From positions 1 through 18,516 of the forward strand of contig JAUSOA010000249.1 in assembly GCA_030656435.1 (NCBI GenBank): 18,516 bases of DNA. Reading direction: 5' to 3'. A model generated the notes under the pieces. It was not told the DNA's origin and did no database searches. It worked only from the letters and a program-made list of their open reading frames with translations. The stretch is from Acholeplasmataceae bacterium. GTDB taxonomy: Bacteria; Bacillota_I; Bacilli_A; Acholeplasmatales; Acholeplasmataceae. The translations under genes and the position numbers were made by a program. Shown here in pieces: positions 1 to 7,450 of this stretch; positions within the stretch are counted from its first letter, which is position 1; the number at the start of each line of letters is the position of its first letter.

Positions 1-110
1 GGATATCAAAGATCTACTACCTTACTCATCATCGCTTGATAAGTCACTTAGAAATACTTAAAATCCGCCAATTTCCACCAGGATGGATTTCAACTCCCCA
101 TACAAAAATA
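1..110 (+). other. Unassigned left edge, possible tail of a plus-strand ORF
   Basis: No gene can be named here. One plus-strand frame is open from base 2 to a TAA at 59-61 and reads as a 19-residue tail (DIKDLLPYSSSLDKSLRNT). A second frame stays open to about 133 but runs into the terminator hairpin, so it is less likely to be real. A plus-strand terminator at 111-146 suggests that a plus-strand gene ends nearby, which favours the first frame. Together with the tandem repeat downstream this could be the end of an insertion sequence, but the tail is too short for me to assign a family. Confidence 0.2.
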
Positions 111-146
111 CCACCTAGAGCTATCCTCTAAGTGGTTTTCTTTTTA
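111..146 (+). terminator. Rho-independent terminator, plus strand
   Basis: The arms CCACCTAGAG (111-120) and CTCTAAGTGG (126-135) pair at 9 of 10 positions around a 5-nt loop. They are followed by TTTTCTTTTT at 136-145. This is the only strong plus-strand signal in the window and implies a plus-strand gene entering from the left. A shorter T-run also exists on the minus side, so it may act in both directions. Confidence 0.65.
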
Positions 147-153
147 TACAGTG

Positions 154-189
154 TTAATATTTGACCTTTACTTAATATTTGACCTTTAC
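154..189. repeat. 18-bp exact tandem duplication
   Basis: The unit TTAATATTTGACCTTTAC occurs twice back to back (154-171 and 172-189) with no mismatch, and a further partial TTTACA follows near 195-200. The repeat lies between the plus-strand terminator and the tRNA terminator and is not in any recognisable gene. Short directly repeated sites near an end ending in CA are known from IS21-family insertion sequences, where they bind transposase. That link is my inference and no transposase is visible here. Confidence 0.75.
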
Positions 190-211
190 ACACTTTACAG
201 CCTTACAGAGA

Positions 212-244
212 CAAAAAAAGCCATTCTCTTTTATGAGAATGACT
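212..244 (-). terminator. Rho-independent terminator of the tRNA-Ser/tRNA-Glu unit
   Basis: On the minus strand AGTCATTCTC (244-235) pairs with GAGAATGGCT (228-219) over 10 bp including one G-U, with a 6-nt loop. A run of seven T follows at 219-213. It begins 13 nt after the encoded CCA end of tRNA-Glu, as expected for the terminator of the tRNA transcript. Confidence 0.88.
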
Positions 245-257
245 ACTCGGCAAACAG

Positions 258-333
258 TGGTGACCCGTACGGGATTCGAACCCGTGAATGCTTGCGTGAA
301 AGGCAAGTGAGTTAACCGTTTCTCCAACGGGCC
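258..333 (-). tRNA. tRNA-Glu (anticodon UUC)
   Basis: The 76-nt cloverleaf includes an encoded 3' CCA (260-258). The acceptor arm GGCCCGT pairs with ACGGGTC. The anticodon stem is CTTGC/GCAAG with loop CTTTCAC, giving anticodon TTC. The T arm is ACGGG-TTCGAAT-CCCGT. It lies 9 nt downstream of tRNA-Ser in the same direction, so both are probably processed from one transcript. tRNA-Glu(UUC) reads GAA/GAG. Confidence 0.96.
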
Positions 334-342
334 ATAAAAAAA

Positions 343-433
343 TGGCGGAGCAGGAGGGATTTGAACCCTCGCACCAGTTTCCTGATCTACACCCTTAGCA
401 GGGGCGCCTCTTCAGCCGCTTGAGTACTACTCC
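343..433 (-). tRNA. tRNA-Ser (anticodon GCU)
   Basis: This is a 91-nt class II tRNA with a long variable arm and encoded CCA. The acceptor is GGAGTAG/CTGCTCC with discriminator G. The anticodon stem is CGCCC/GGGTG with loop CTGCTAA, giving anticodon GCT, which reads AGC/AGU serine codons. The variable arm contains a stem around GATCAG and CTGGT. The T arm is GAGGG-TTCAAAT-CCCTC. It is the first gene of the two-tRNA unit, with a promoter 35 nt upstream. Confidence 0.96.
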
Positions 434-449
434 GTACCGACATTTTTTT

Positions 450-461
450 GCGCTTTTGCGC
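450..461 (-). other. Small hairpin at the 5' end of the tRNA precursor leader
   Basis: GCGCAAAAGCGC forms a 4-bp GC-only stem with an AAAA loop. From the promoter position, transcription should start within a base or two of 461, so the hairpin would form the very 5' end of the precursor. An A-rich stretch separates it from tRNA-Ser. It could protect the end or mark a processing site; no function is shown. Confidence 0.4.
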
Positions 462-467
462 CTTTAT

Positions 468-496
468 AGAATAGCGTATTTTATCGGTTTTGTCAA
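468..496 (-). promoter_or_regulatory. Sigma-70/sigma-A type promoter of the tRNA unit
   Basis: On the minus strand a perfect -35 box TTGACA (496-491), a 17-nt spacer and a -10 box TATTCT (473-468) are present. The start site is predicted near 461, about 28 nt before tRNA-Ser. This is the best promoter match in the window, in keeping with the high expression of tRNA genes. Confidence 0.85.
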
Positions 497-623
497 CCTA
501 TTTCATACGTTTGAATCATATTTAAATTGTGTTGTCTAAATAATCTCTATAACTTCTTGCTTGCTATGCAATTAAAGTTAAGACCACAATTCCTATTATA
601 CAGCACAATTGATCTATTAAGGG

Positions 624-650
624 TAGAGGATGCAAGTCATGCATCCTCTA
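624..650 (-). terminator. Perfect hairpin just after tex, possible terminator
   Basis: TAGAGGATGCA (624-634) and TGCATCCTCTA (640-650) form an 11-bp perfect stem with a 5-nt loop. It begins 8 nt after the tex stop codon. The minus-strand sequence after it is CCCTTAATAG, with no T-run, so it is not a textbook intrinsic terminator. It may instead be an RNA 3'-end stabiliser, or terminate only weakly. Confidence 0.5.
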
Positions 651-657
651 ATCTTTA

Positions 658-2835
658 CTATTTACCAAATGTGTCCTTTAACATCGTTAATCCAACTTTA
701 CCTCTATTTGAATCAATATTTAAGACATAAACCTTAACTATATCTCCAACATTTAATACATCCTTTGGATGTTTAATATATGCTTTACTAATCTTCGAGA
801 TATGAAGAAGTCCATCTTCTTTGAGTCCTACATCGATAAATGCACCGAAGTCGACAACATTTCTAACCGTACCTTCAAGCTCCATGCCAATCGATAGATC
901 TTCAAGCTTCAAAATATCACTTCTTAATAATGGTTGTGCAAATTGATCTCTAGGATCTCTTAACGGTGCTATTAGAGAATCTAAGATATCATCTAGTGTA
1001 TATTTATCTACCTTTAACTCCTCTTGAAGCTTCTTACGATCAAGACTTGCTACAGCTTCTTTAACAATATCCTTACCAATCATTTCAGGTGTAATATTAT
1101 AGGTTTTCATAATCTTTTTAGCAACATCATATGACTCAGGGTGAATCGATGTCATATCAAGCGCTTCTGTTCCATCAGGAATTCTCAAGAAACCAATCGA
1201 TTGCTCAAAGGATTTCGCACCCAATTTAGGAACCTTTAGAATTTGATCTCTATTGGTAAATCTTCCTGCTTTATCTCTATATTTTACAATATTTTCTGCA
1301 CTTGATTTATTCAAACCAGAAACATACATCAGTAATGCTTTGCTGGCTGTATTGACATTGACTCCAACTTGGTTTACTGCTTGAGTGACAACGAAGTTTA
1401 ATGAATCATTTAACTTCTTTGGTGTCACGTCATGCTGATACTGACCTACACCAATGCTCTTTGGATCGATTTTAACGAGTTCTGATAGTGGGTCTTGAAG
1501 TCTTCTAGCAATACTTGCTGCAGAGCGTTCCTCGACTGAAAAATCAGGGAATTCTTCTCTTGCTAATTCACTTGCTGAATAGACTGATGCTCCAGCCTCA
1601 TTCACGATTACATAGTTCACCTTCATACCAGTTGATTTAATCAAATTTGCTACAAAGCTTTCTGTCTCTCTACTCGCTGTGCCATTACCAATCGCGATTA
1701 ATTCAACCTTATGCTTTTTAATTAATAATAATAAGTCTCTTTGAGATTCTTGAATTTGTTTATCGCTAATCGAGCCACCCATAGTCTTTTCATGTGGATA
1801 GATGACACCCTTTTCTAAAACAGTTCCTTGTTCATTGACGACAGATAATTTGCATCCTGTTCTAAATGCTGGGTCAATTCCTAAGACAACTTTACCCTTC
1901 ATAGGTGGTTGTAGTAAAAGTTTATTTAAATTGACAGAAAATATCTCAATTGCTTGTTCCTCTCCCTTTTCAGTAAGTTCTGTGCGAACTTCTCTTTCTA
2001 GGGAAGGATAAATCAATCTTTTTAAAGAATCTTCAATAGCCTCCTTAATATAAGGTGTTGCTGTGGAGTTTTCTCTTTTAATCACTTTTCTTTCTAAATA
2101 GGAAGTCATTCTTTCCTTATCTAGTTCTATTTTTACAGTGATAATCTTTTCATTTTCAGCGCGATTAATAGCTAGAATACGATGAGGTCTAATTTTATTA
2201 ACAGGTTCGCTGTAATCATAATACATCTCATAAGTCTTTCTTTCATCAACAGCATTTTTCTTAACACTAGATACAACCACACCGTGGTTAATCATTTCAG
2301 TTCTTAATGACTTTCTATAATTAGCTTCATCAGAAATCATTTCAGCGATGATGTACTTCGCACCTTCGATAGCTTCATCGACCGATTTTACAAGGTCGTT
2401 TAAATATTTTTTTGCTTCTTCTAAAACATCTTCATAAGGAAATTCCATCAGCCATTTTGCAAATGGCTCCAAGCCTTTAGCAACTGCTTCTGTAGCCTTT
2501 GTCTTTTTCTTTTCCTTGAATGGGCGGTATAAGTCTTCGACTTCTACAAGCTTTTGAGCCTTTAAAATTTCTGCTCTTAACTCTTCTGTGAGCATTCCCT
2601 TTTCATCAATTAGACGGATGACTGCTTCCTTTCTATCTAAAAGATTATTCGCGTATTCCCAAGACTTAAATATTTCATTGATTTGTTCTTCGTCAAGACC
2701 GCCTGTTGCTTCCTTACGGTATCTCGCGATGAAGGGAATTGTATTACCTTCATCTAACAAATTTAAAACAGAAACGATTTGTTTCTCGGAAATCGATAAA
2801 GCTTTTTTAATTTCTAAAATAATAGTTTCGTTCAT
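658..2835 (-). CDS. tex: Tex-family S1 RNA-binding protein
   Basis: This 725-residue protein matches the usual length of bacterial Tex (about 720-780), related to eukaryotic Spt6. The helical Tex N-terminal region fills residues 1 to about 190. A YqgF/RuvC-like domain starts near residue 315 with GIDPAFRTGCKLSVV. Helix-hairpin-helix segments follow around 480-560, including VGVNVNTASKALL. The C-terminal S1 domain (about 645-720) is recognisable from LEGTVRNVVDFGAFIDVG and GLLHISKIS. Tex binds nucleic acid and affects transcription and virulence genes in other bacteria; its exact biochemical role is unclear. I chose the ATG at 2835 because AAGGGAG lies 6 nt upstream; an in-frame ATG seven codons earlier lacks such a site. 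A hairpin sits immediately before this RBS. Confidence 0.95.
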   Translation of the reverse strand: MNETIILEIKKALSISEKQIVSVLNLLDEGNTIPFIARYRKEATGGLDEEQINEIFKSWEYANNLLDRKEAVIRLIDEKGMLTEELRAEILKAQKLVEVEDLYRPFKEKKKTKATEAVAKGLEPFAKWLMEFPYEDVLEEAKKYLNDLVKSVDEAIEGAKYIIAEMISDEANYRKSLRTEMINHGVVVSSVKKNAVDERKTYEMYYDYSEPVNKIRPHRILAINRAENEKIITVKIELDKERMTSYLERKVIKRENSTATPYIKEAIEDSLKRLIYPSLEREVRTELTEKGEEQAIEIFSVNLNKLLLQPPMKGKVVLGIDPAFRTGCKLSVVNEQGTVLEKGVIYPHEKTMGGSISDKQIQESQRDLLLLIKKHKVELIAIGNGTASRETESFVANLIKSTGMKVNYVIVNEAGASVYSASELAREEFPDFSVEERSAASIARRLQDPLSELVKIDPKSIGVGQYQHDVTPKKLNDSLNFVVTQAVNQVGVNVNTASKALLMYVSGLNKSSAENIVKYRDKAGRFTNRDQILKVPKLGAKSFEQSIGFLRIPDGTEALDMTSIHPESYDVAKKIMKTYNITPEMIGKDIVKEAVASLDRKKLQEELKVDKYTLDDILDSLIAPLRDPRDQFAQPLLRSDILKLEDLSIGMELEGTVRNVVDFGAFIDVGLKEDGLLHISKISKAYIKHPKDVLNVGDIVKVYVLNIDSNRGKVGLTMLKDTFGK

Positions 2836-2856
2836 ATTGTTCTCCCTTAATAGCAC

Positions 2857-2875
2857 AAAAGGGCATCGCCCTTTT
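2857..2875 (-). terminator. Hairpin between the 211-residue protein gene and tex
   Basis: AAAAGGGC (2857-2864) and GCCCTTTT (2868-2875) form an 8-bp stem with a 3-nt loop in the short gap between the two genes. On the minus strand the T-run is only four bases and belongs to the stem itself, so termination may be partial. It ends 21 nt before the tex ATG and just ahead of its Shine-Dalgarno sequence. Confidence 0.5.
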
Positions 2876-2894
2876 ATTTATGTTACTCAAATGA

Positions 2895-3530
2895 TTAGAG
2901 CTTATTGATCTCTCTTACGATATCTACAACTCTAATTTCGAGTTGGAATGTTTGTTGTTCAACGTTAAAGATTAAAAGCATGTTATTTCTTGTGTTATCC
3001 AATGTAAAGTTACCTTTATCAGTAAGCTGGAATACATCTTCATTTTTATCTAGGTCCATTAGTAGGAATGCTTTACCCTCTACATCAAGTGCTTCAATTA
3101 ATGCTTTAATTTCTTCATTGATTGCTGAACTTCTATAGAAATAGACATAAATCAAGTTATTCGTGTTGATAACCTCTGCAAGTTCTTCCTTGCCAGCAAC
3201 TCCATTAAAGTAAGCAAAATCACCATAAACCCCTGAACCGTCGTCATAGGTTAAGTACTTTAAATCATTGGTTGTAATATGAATTAAATCTTCATAAACA
3301 ACATCGACTTCATCATCATTCATGAAATAGCGAATCGTAAAGATGATTGCTACTGTAATTAATGTTAAAGCGATAATAGACATACCTAATCTAAAGAATA
3401 GAATTTCATTCTTTGATGCTTCTCTTTTTGGATTCGTTTTTGCTAGCTCTGCCTTGCTTTTCACAGTATTGTTTTTGTTATTTACTGCTACTTTTTTGTT
3501 TTTATCATTGACTTGTTGGACTCTTGCCAT
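2895..3530 (-). CDS. Membrane-anchored protein with a cysteine-free thioredoxin-like region
   Basis: I do not recognise a named family. The 211-residue protein has a Lys/Asn-rich cytoplasmic N-terminus (1-43), one transmembrane segment (about 44-68, FFRLGMSIIALTLITVAII) and an outside domain of about 140 residues. With the positive residues before the helix the C-terminus should face out. Residues 126-145 (LIYVYFYRSSAINEEIKALI) resemble the first strand and helix of a thioredoxin fold, with SSAIN where C-x-x-C would lie. LLMDLDKNEDVF and LLIFNVEQQTF fit the following strands. The protein contains no cysteine, so it cannot be a classical oxidoreductase. It starts with ATG about 17 nt after the predicted transcript start. 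The thioredoxin-like reading is inference from pattern. Confidence 0.8.
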   Translation of the reverse strand: MARVQQVNDKNKKVAVNNKNNTVKSKAELAKTNPKREASKNEILFFRLGMSIIALTLITVAIIFTIRYFMNDDEVDVVYEDLIHITTNDLKYLTYDDGSGVYGDFAYFNGVAGKEELAEVINTNNLIYVYFYRSSAINEEIKALIEALDVEGKAFLLMDLDKNEDVFQLTDKGNFTLDNTRNNMLLIFNVEQQTFQLEIRVVDIVREINKL

Positions 3531-3553
3531 AATGTCACATCCTATCCATTAGA

Positions 3554-3582
3554 ATTATACCGAATTCATATATAAAATACAA
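3554..3582 (-). promoter_or_regulatory. Promoter of the 211-residue membrane protein gene
   Basis: The minus strand shows TTGTAT (3582-3577), a 17-nt spacer and a perfect TATAAT (3559-3554). The start site would lie near 3547, giving a leader of about 17 nt. No terminator hairpin is visible between acpS and this promoter, so read-through from the hprK-acpS operon into this gene and tex is possible. Confidence 0.7.
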
Positions 3583-3599
3583 CTATGTGGGTAAATATG

Positions 3600-3956
3600 T
3601 TAAAGTTTCTCTATCATCACGTAGGCAATAGCATGTGAGTCTGTATGCGTTATCGAAATATGGATGATTTCATTGTTTTTAAAGTAATCTGTTTTGACAT
3701 AAGGACTACCATTCTCGGTATTCAATATAGAGAAGTCTGTGTAATAAGTTTTACCATGACCCTTAGAGATTGCTTTAAAAAGTGCTTCTTTCGCTGCGAA
3801 TCTACCGCCTATATAGGAAAGCTTCGTATTTTCAGCTGCGATATTTTGATACATTTTCTTTTCTTCAGGTGATAAAATTCGATTGATGAACCGTTCACTA
3901 ACCAGTTCCTTTATTCGATCCATATCTACTAAATCAATACCGATTCCTAAGATCAT
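3600..3956 (-). CDS. acpS: Holo-[acyl-carrier-protein] synthase
   Basis: AcpS moves the 4'-phosphopantetheine group of CoA onto a serine of apo-ACP, activating it for fatty acid synthesis. At 118 residues it has the normal AcpS length. The family signatures are visible: GIGIDLVDMDR at 5-14 with the Mg-binding Asp8, and GRFAAKEALFKAI at 51-63 with the second metal ligand Glu57. The C-terminal ISITHTDSHAIAYV (100-113) matches the conserved SxSHxxxxA strand. The start codon is one base after the whiA stop (TAAGATG), so its translation is probably coupled to whiA. It is the last gene of the predicted operon. Its presence implies lipid synthesis that uses ACP. Confidence 0.95.
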   Translation of the reverse strand: MILGIGIDLVDMDRIKELVSERFINRILSPEEKKMYQNIAAENTKLSYIGGRFAAKEALFKAISKGHGKTYYTDFSILNTENGSPYVKTDYFKNNEIIHISITHTDSHAIAYVMIEKL

Positions 3957-3957
3957 C

Positions 3958-4893
3958 TTATTTTCTTCCTTCCCTGATTTGTTCCGCTAAAAGCTTTATT
4001 TTAACTAAACGATGGTTGAGTCCTGATTTACTAATTGATTCCTTGTAGGTCTCATAATACTGGTCTGCAAGCTCTTGTAAGCTGGATTCAGAAAATTCTT
4101 TTCTTAACTCCATCACCTTACGCATTTTTTCATCGATATGGTGCTTTGGAATAAACTCTTCAATGAGTTCAATATCTCTAACCTGCTCCATGGCTGCTAC
4201 AATGACTTTTTTTTCATTCGCGATTTCCATATTCATAACTCTATTAATCGAATTATTGAAATCTCGTTTAATTCGAATATCCTCAAATTGAAAAACTGAG
4301 TTTTGTGCTCCCATGATTTGAAGTAGATCACTAATACCTTCTGCATCCTTTAAATATGCGATAAATCCGCTTCTTCGTTTGGCTATTTTCGCATTCAACT
4401 CGAATGCGTTCATTAAGGATTGAATAAATACGATTTGATTTGGGTTTCTTGCAAATATTTCTAAATGATATTCTGCAGTCTTCGGGTGATTGACTGAACC
4501 CGAAGACAGAAAACACGCTCTAAGAAAAGCTCTTTTCTTTTCCGGTGTATTTGTCATTAGCTCTTGATTATCAATTGGATTTTCCATCAAGCCATGCTCG
4601 TTGATAATGTCTTCAACTCTTGAATGAATTCTTATAATAATCGATCGTTTTTGTTTCAACCTGTTTAGCTTTTGTGTAATGAGTGATGTTTCTGCTTGAT
4701 ATAATGTTCTACTTAACTGTAAAAACCGTTTTGCAACGGTTGGATTATTGATTTTGAAATCAAGCATCTTTTGCTTAGATTCAATATGAAATTCAGTGTT
4801 GAGATTAAGAAATGCAGAAAACTCTGCAAGCTGTTCTTCAACCTCAACTGGAATTGTTACCAATTCTTCTTTTACAGTTCTAGCAAAGCTCAT
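3958..4893 (-). CDS. whiA: WhiA-family DNA-binding protein
   Basis: WhiA has an N-terminal domain related to LAGLIDADG homing endonucleases and a C-terminal helix-turn-helix. In actinomycetes it controls sporulation genes; in Firmicutes it affects cell division and chromosome segregation. At 311 residues the length is normal. The conserved block RAFLRACFLSSGSVNHPK spans 121-138, within the LAGLIDADG-like part. The HTH region is at about 268-305, with LQELADQYYE and the hallmark ISKSGLNHRLVKI at 287-299. It starts 3 nt after the trxB stop, with GGAAAG 8 nt before the ATG. In Bacillus whiA follows rapZ and yvcK; both are missing here. Confidence 0.95.
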   Translation of the reverse strand: MSFARTVKEELVTIPVEVEEQLAEFSAFLNLNTEFHIESKQKMLDFKINNPTVAKRFLQLSRTLYQAETSLITQKLNRLKQKRSIIIRIHSRVEDIINEHGLMENPIDNQELMTNTPEKKRAFLRACFLSSGSVNHPKTAEYHLEIFARNPNQIVFIQSLMNAFELNAKIAKRRSGFIAYLKDAEGISDLLQIMGAQNSVFQFEDIRIKRDFNNSINRVMNMEIANEKKVIVAAMEQVRDIELIEEFIPKHHIDEKMRKVMELRKEFSESSLQELADQYYETYKESISKSGLNHRLVKIKLLAEQIREGRK

Positions 4894-4896
4894 GTA

Positions 4897-5814
4897 TTAT
4901 TCTTTCCAGGCTTCTATATATTTTAAAGCATTTTGTGCAGCAATCGCTCCATCTGCAGCAGCTGTAACAACCTGTCTAATTTGTTTAACAATCACATCTC
5001 CTGCTCCATAAATGCCAGGAACAGCAGTTTCCATCTTTTCATTGGCTTCGATGAATCCCCATTTGTTGGTAATCCCTAAATCCTTAATAAAGTCAGTAAC
5101 AGGAATCATTCCAATATATTCAAATGCGCCTTCAGAAGGTATAGTTTCTACCTTACCCTTACTATCTTTTATCGTAACGCCGGTCATTCCTTTATCATCC
5201 ATTTCAAACTTAGTCACGACTGAACCAAATCGATAATCTACATTTTTATGAGCCTTTAAAATATCGATAGCCTTAGGATCAGCGGTCAAAGTATCTAGAT
5301 TTTGTACCATAGTGATATGAGTTGCAATACCTGCTAAGTATGATGCTTCTTCAACTGCACTATTTCCTCCACCAACAACGACAAGCTTTTTATCAGCAAA
5401 TAATGGGCCATCACAAATAGCACACCAGCTAATACCATTTAAGGCTAATTTATCTTCATTTTCAACACCAAGTCTTCTTGGATTATTTCCAGATGCTACA
5501 ATGACAGCTTTTGCTTCATAGGTTTTATCTGGTGTAACCACCTTTTTAACATTGCCCTTGAGTTCAACCTTAGTAACATCATCATAGATGACTTCAATAT
5601 CAAGCTCATAGGCATGATCAATCATCATCGTTGCAAGCTCGTAACCAGCAAGTTTCTTAGTACCTGGGTAATTTTCAATTTCATTATATTTAGATAATTG
5701 TCCGCCAGGTGTATCCTTTTCGAACATCGCTACCTTTAAATTTGATCTTTTTGCATAAATCGCTGCTGTAATTCCTGCAGGACCTGCTCCAATAATTAGT
5801 ACGTCATATAACAT
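4897..5814 (-). CDS. trxB: Thioredoxin reductase-like FAD/dithiol oxidoreductase
   Basis: This 305-residue flavoprotein has the standard low-molecular-weight TrxB layout. The FAD-binding motif GAGPAG is at 9-14, the redox pair CAIC at 131-134 in GISWCAICDGPLF, the nucleotide-binding GGGNSAVEEA at 148-157 and the second FAD motif GAGDV at 270-274. TrxB passes electrons from a pyridine nucleotide through FAD to thioredoxin in the cytoplasm. What is unusual is the stretch after the second Rossmann strand: VQNLDTLTA (170-178) stands where NADPH-dependent enzymes have HRRDxxRA. The arginines that hold the 2'-phosphate are gone, so NADH or another donor may be used. The start is supported by GGAG 8 nt upstream, overlapping the end of the phosphatase gene. 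Confidence 0.93.
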   Translation of the reverse strand: MLYDVLIIGAGPAGITAAIYAKRSNLKVAMFEKDTPGGQLSKYNEIENYPGTKKLAGYELATMMIDHAYELDIEVIYDDVTKVELKGNVKKVVTPDKTYEAKAVIVASGNNPRRLGVENEDKLALNGISWCAICDGPLFADKKLVVVGGGNSAVEEASYLAGIATHITMVQNLDTLTADPKAIDILKAHKNVDYRFGSVVTKFEMDDKGMTGVTIKDSKGKVETIPSEGAFEYIGMIPVTDFIKDLGITNKWGFIEANEKMETAVPGIYGAGDVIVKQIRQVVTAAADGAIAAQNALKYIEAWKE

Positions 5815-5828
5815 TTTCTTTTCTCCTT

Positions 5829-6464
5829 TTAAATAATATCCTTTAAATTGATCAATTCATCAATTACAAATTCAGGTTGTTCCATAAGCATTTCAGATAG
5901 ACGCTTACTATAGGTCACAGCACATGCATAAATACCAGCCTTTTTCGCTGCTTTTATATCGTTTTCATGGTCACCGACATAAATTGTCGATTTTTTCTTT
6001 GCACCAAAAAGTTCGAGTGCTTTTATTATAGGCTCTGGATGAGGCTTATGCTCAAGAACATCCTCATATCCAATAATTCCATCAATATAGGGAAGTAATC
6101 CTGTAATCTCTAAGTGATAGGTAGCAATCTTTCTCATTTTCGATGTAACAACACCGACAGTGGCACCCTTTTTCTTTAGATAAACGAGTGTTTCTAATGC
6201 GAACGGATACGCTTTTAAACCATTCTCAATTTTTTGATTGGATACCTCGCGGTAGTATTTGATGATTTCATCTAGCTTTTCTTGACTATCTGTGTAAAAC
6301 TCAAATGTTTTAAATAGTGTTTGACCTAGTAAATTGGTGAGTTCATCATTTGTTAGTTTAACCTCTGGTAGAAACTTTTCAAATGTTTCAACAAAGGTGT
6401 CTAAAATGATTTGGGTGGTTTCAATTAGTGTTCCATCTAGGTCAAATAGTACTGTTTTAATCAT
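5829..6464 (-). CDS. ppaX: HAD-family phosphatase, PpaX-like pyrophosphatase
   Basis: The 211-residue protein carries all four HAD motifs. FDLDGT (7-12) holds the nucleophile Asp8 and the acid/base Asp10. VVTSK (105-109) provides motif II. Lys140 in HKPHPEP is motif III, and VGDHENDI (163-170) is motif IV. The helical cap lies at about 15-80, as in phosphoglycolate phosphatases. Sequence alone fits either PpaX or Gph. Context favours PpaX, which hydrolyses the pyrophosphate released when HprK/P dephosphorylates HPr-Ser-P: Bacillus has the order hprK-lgt-yvoD-ppaX and here hprK and lgt are immediately upstream. The ATG overlaps the lgt stop as TAATG, suggesting coupled translation. Confidence 0.88.
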   Translation of the reverse strand: MIKTVLFDLDGTLIETTQIILDTFVETFEKFLPEVKLTNDELTNLLGQTLFKTFEFYTDSQEKLDEIIKYYREVSNQKIENGLKAYPFALETLVYLKKKGATVGVVTSKMRKIATYHLEITGLLPYIDGIIGYEDVLEHKPHPEPIIKALELFGAKKKSTIYVGDHENDIKAAKKAGIYACAVTYSKRLSEMLMEQPEFVIDELINLKDII

Positions 6465-7450
6465 TAAGCTTGTTCCACCAAGACTTCTTCATTCGTATTT
6501 GGTTCGACTAGCATATCGACATAATACTTTTGATCCTTATATATCAGTTTCTTAACAACAATAATTGCAGCACCACCAAGCATAAACAGTGTTAAGGATA
6601 TAATAATATTTGCGGGTAATCCAAACATGCGAAGCGCATCTCCTGGATCTCCACCAGTTCTAAGAGGTTCGATGATTGCTCCACGTCCTAGTCCATACCA
6701 AATTAAATATAGACCAAACATATCTCCAACCTTAAACCATCTCTTTCTTCTAGCGATTAATAAGAAGACTAAGCCAAAGAAATTCCAAATGCCTTCATAT
6801 AGGAATGTTGGATGATAAATATCACCACGTAAACCGATATTCATCTGATTTTTGATGAAATCAGGTAAAATGTTTAAAATAAATTGTGATTCAATTATTG
6901 GGCCATAAGCTTCTGCATTCATAAAGTTTCCCCATCTGCCTATAATCTGTCCAATAAAGAAACCAATAGCAAGCATATCTGCTAATAACCAAAAACTTAA
7001 TTTCTTTCTTCTCGTAAATATAATAACGAAAATGAATGCTGTAATGACTGCTCCATGAATAGAGAGTCCGCCATTAGAAATGTTAATGACATCAATAAAG
7101 TTAGAATAGCTTGGATTTGGATCAAAGACTACATAATATAATCTAGATCCTATAATGGAAAGCGGGACTGCAATTAAAAGTGCATCAAATAGTAAATCTG
7201 GATTCCATCCAACCTTCTTAAACTCTATATAGGTTAAGTAAGCACCAATTGAAATACCTGTTAAGATGAAAACTGCATACCATGCAATTTGAGCAAAGCC
7301 TAGATTAACTGCGATTGGGTTATAATATTTTGAAGAACTAAATGGAGGATTTTGCGTAACAATCGCAATGAATATCAAAAATAAAAATATTCCAAGTAGA
7401 CCTCCATATAAATAAATTGCTTTTTTATGTTTTTTTAGTATCTCAATCAT
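6464..7450 (-). CDS. lgt: Prolipoprotein diacylglyceryl transferase with N-terminal extension
   Basis: Lgt attaches diacylglycerol from phosphatidylglycerol to the lipobox cysteine of prolipoproteins in the membrane. The signature GRWGNFMNAEAYG is at 171-183, the conserved GGLSIHGA at 127-134, HPTFLYE at 213-219 and GRGAIIEPLR at 255-264. About seven hydrophobic segments are present. At 328 residues it is longer than typical Lgt (about 270-290): an extra transmembrane helix (11-31) precedes the usual start, and a soluble acidic tail of about 25 residues follows the last helix. Three in-frame ATGs (7465, 7456, 7450) are possible. I chose 7450 because AGGA lies 8 nt before it; it overlaps the hprK stop by 8 nt. 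The 7465 ATG, with AGAGGA 10 nt upstream, is the alternative. Confidence 0.93.
   Translation of the reverse strand: MIEILKKHKKAIYLYGGLLGIFLFLIFIAIVTQNPPFSSSKYYNPIAVNLGFAQIAWYAVFILTGISIGAYLTYIEFKKVGWNPDLLFDALLIAVPLSIIGSRLYYVVFDPNPSYSNFIDVINISNGGLSIHGAVITAFIFVIIFTRRKKLSFWLLADMLAIGFFIGQIIGRWGNFMNAEAYGPIIESQFILNILPDFIKNQMNIGLRGDIYHPTFLYEGIWNFFGLVFLLIARRKRWFKVGDMFGLYLIWYGLGRGAIIEPLRTGGDPGDALRMFGLPANIIISLTLFMLGGAAIIVVKKLIYKDQKYYVDMLVEPNTNEEVLVEQA

Noticed and set aside
450..461. GCGC hairpin as a terminator
   Set aside because: On the minus strand it is followed by A, not T, and it lies between the tRNA promoter and tRNA-Ser; on the plus strand no gene precedes it.
527..730. Plus-strand 67-codon ORF overlapping the end of tex
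   Set aside because: It covers the tex 3' hairpin and the end of a well-supported gene, has no RBS and no recognisable protein features.
4331..4516. Minus-strand 61-codon ORF inside whiA in another frame
   Set aside because: It lies wholly within conserved whiA coding sequence and has no features of its own.
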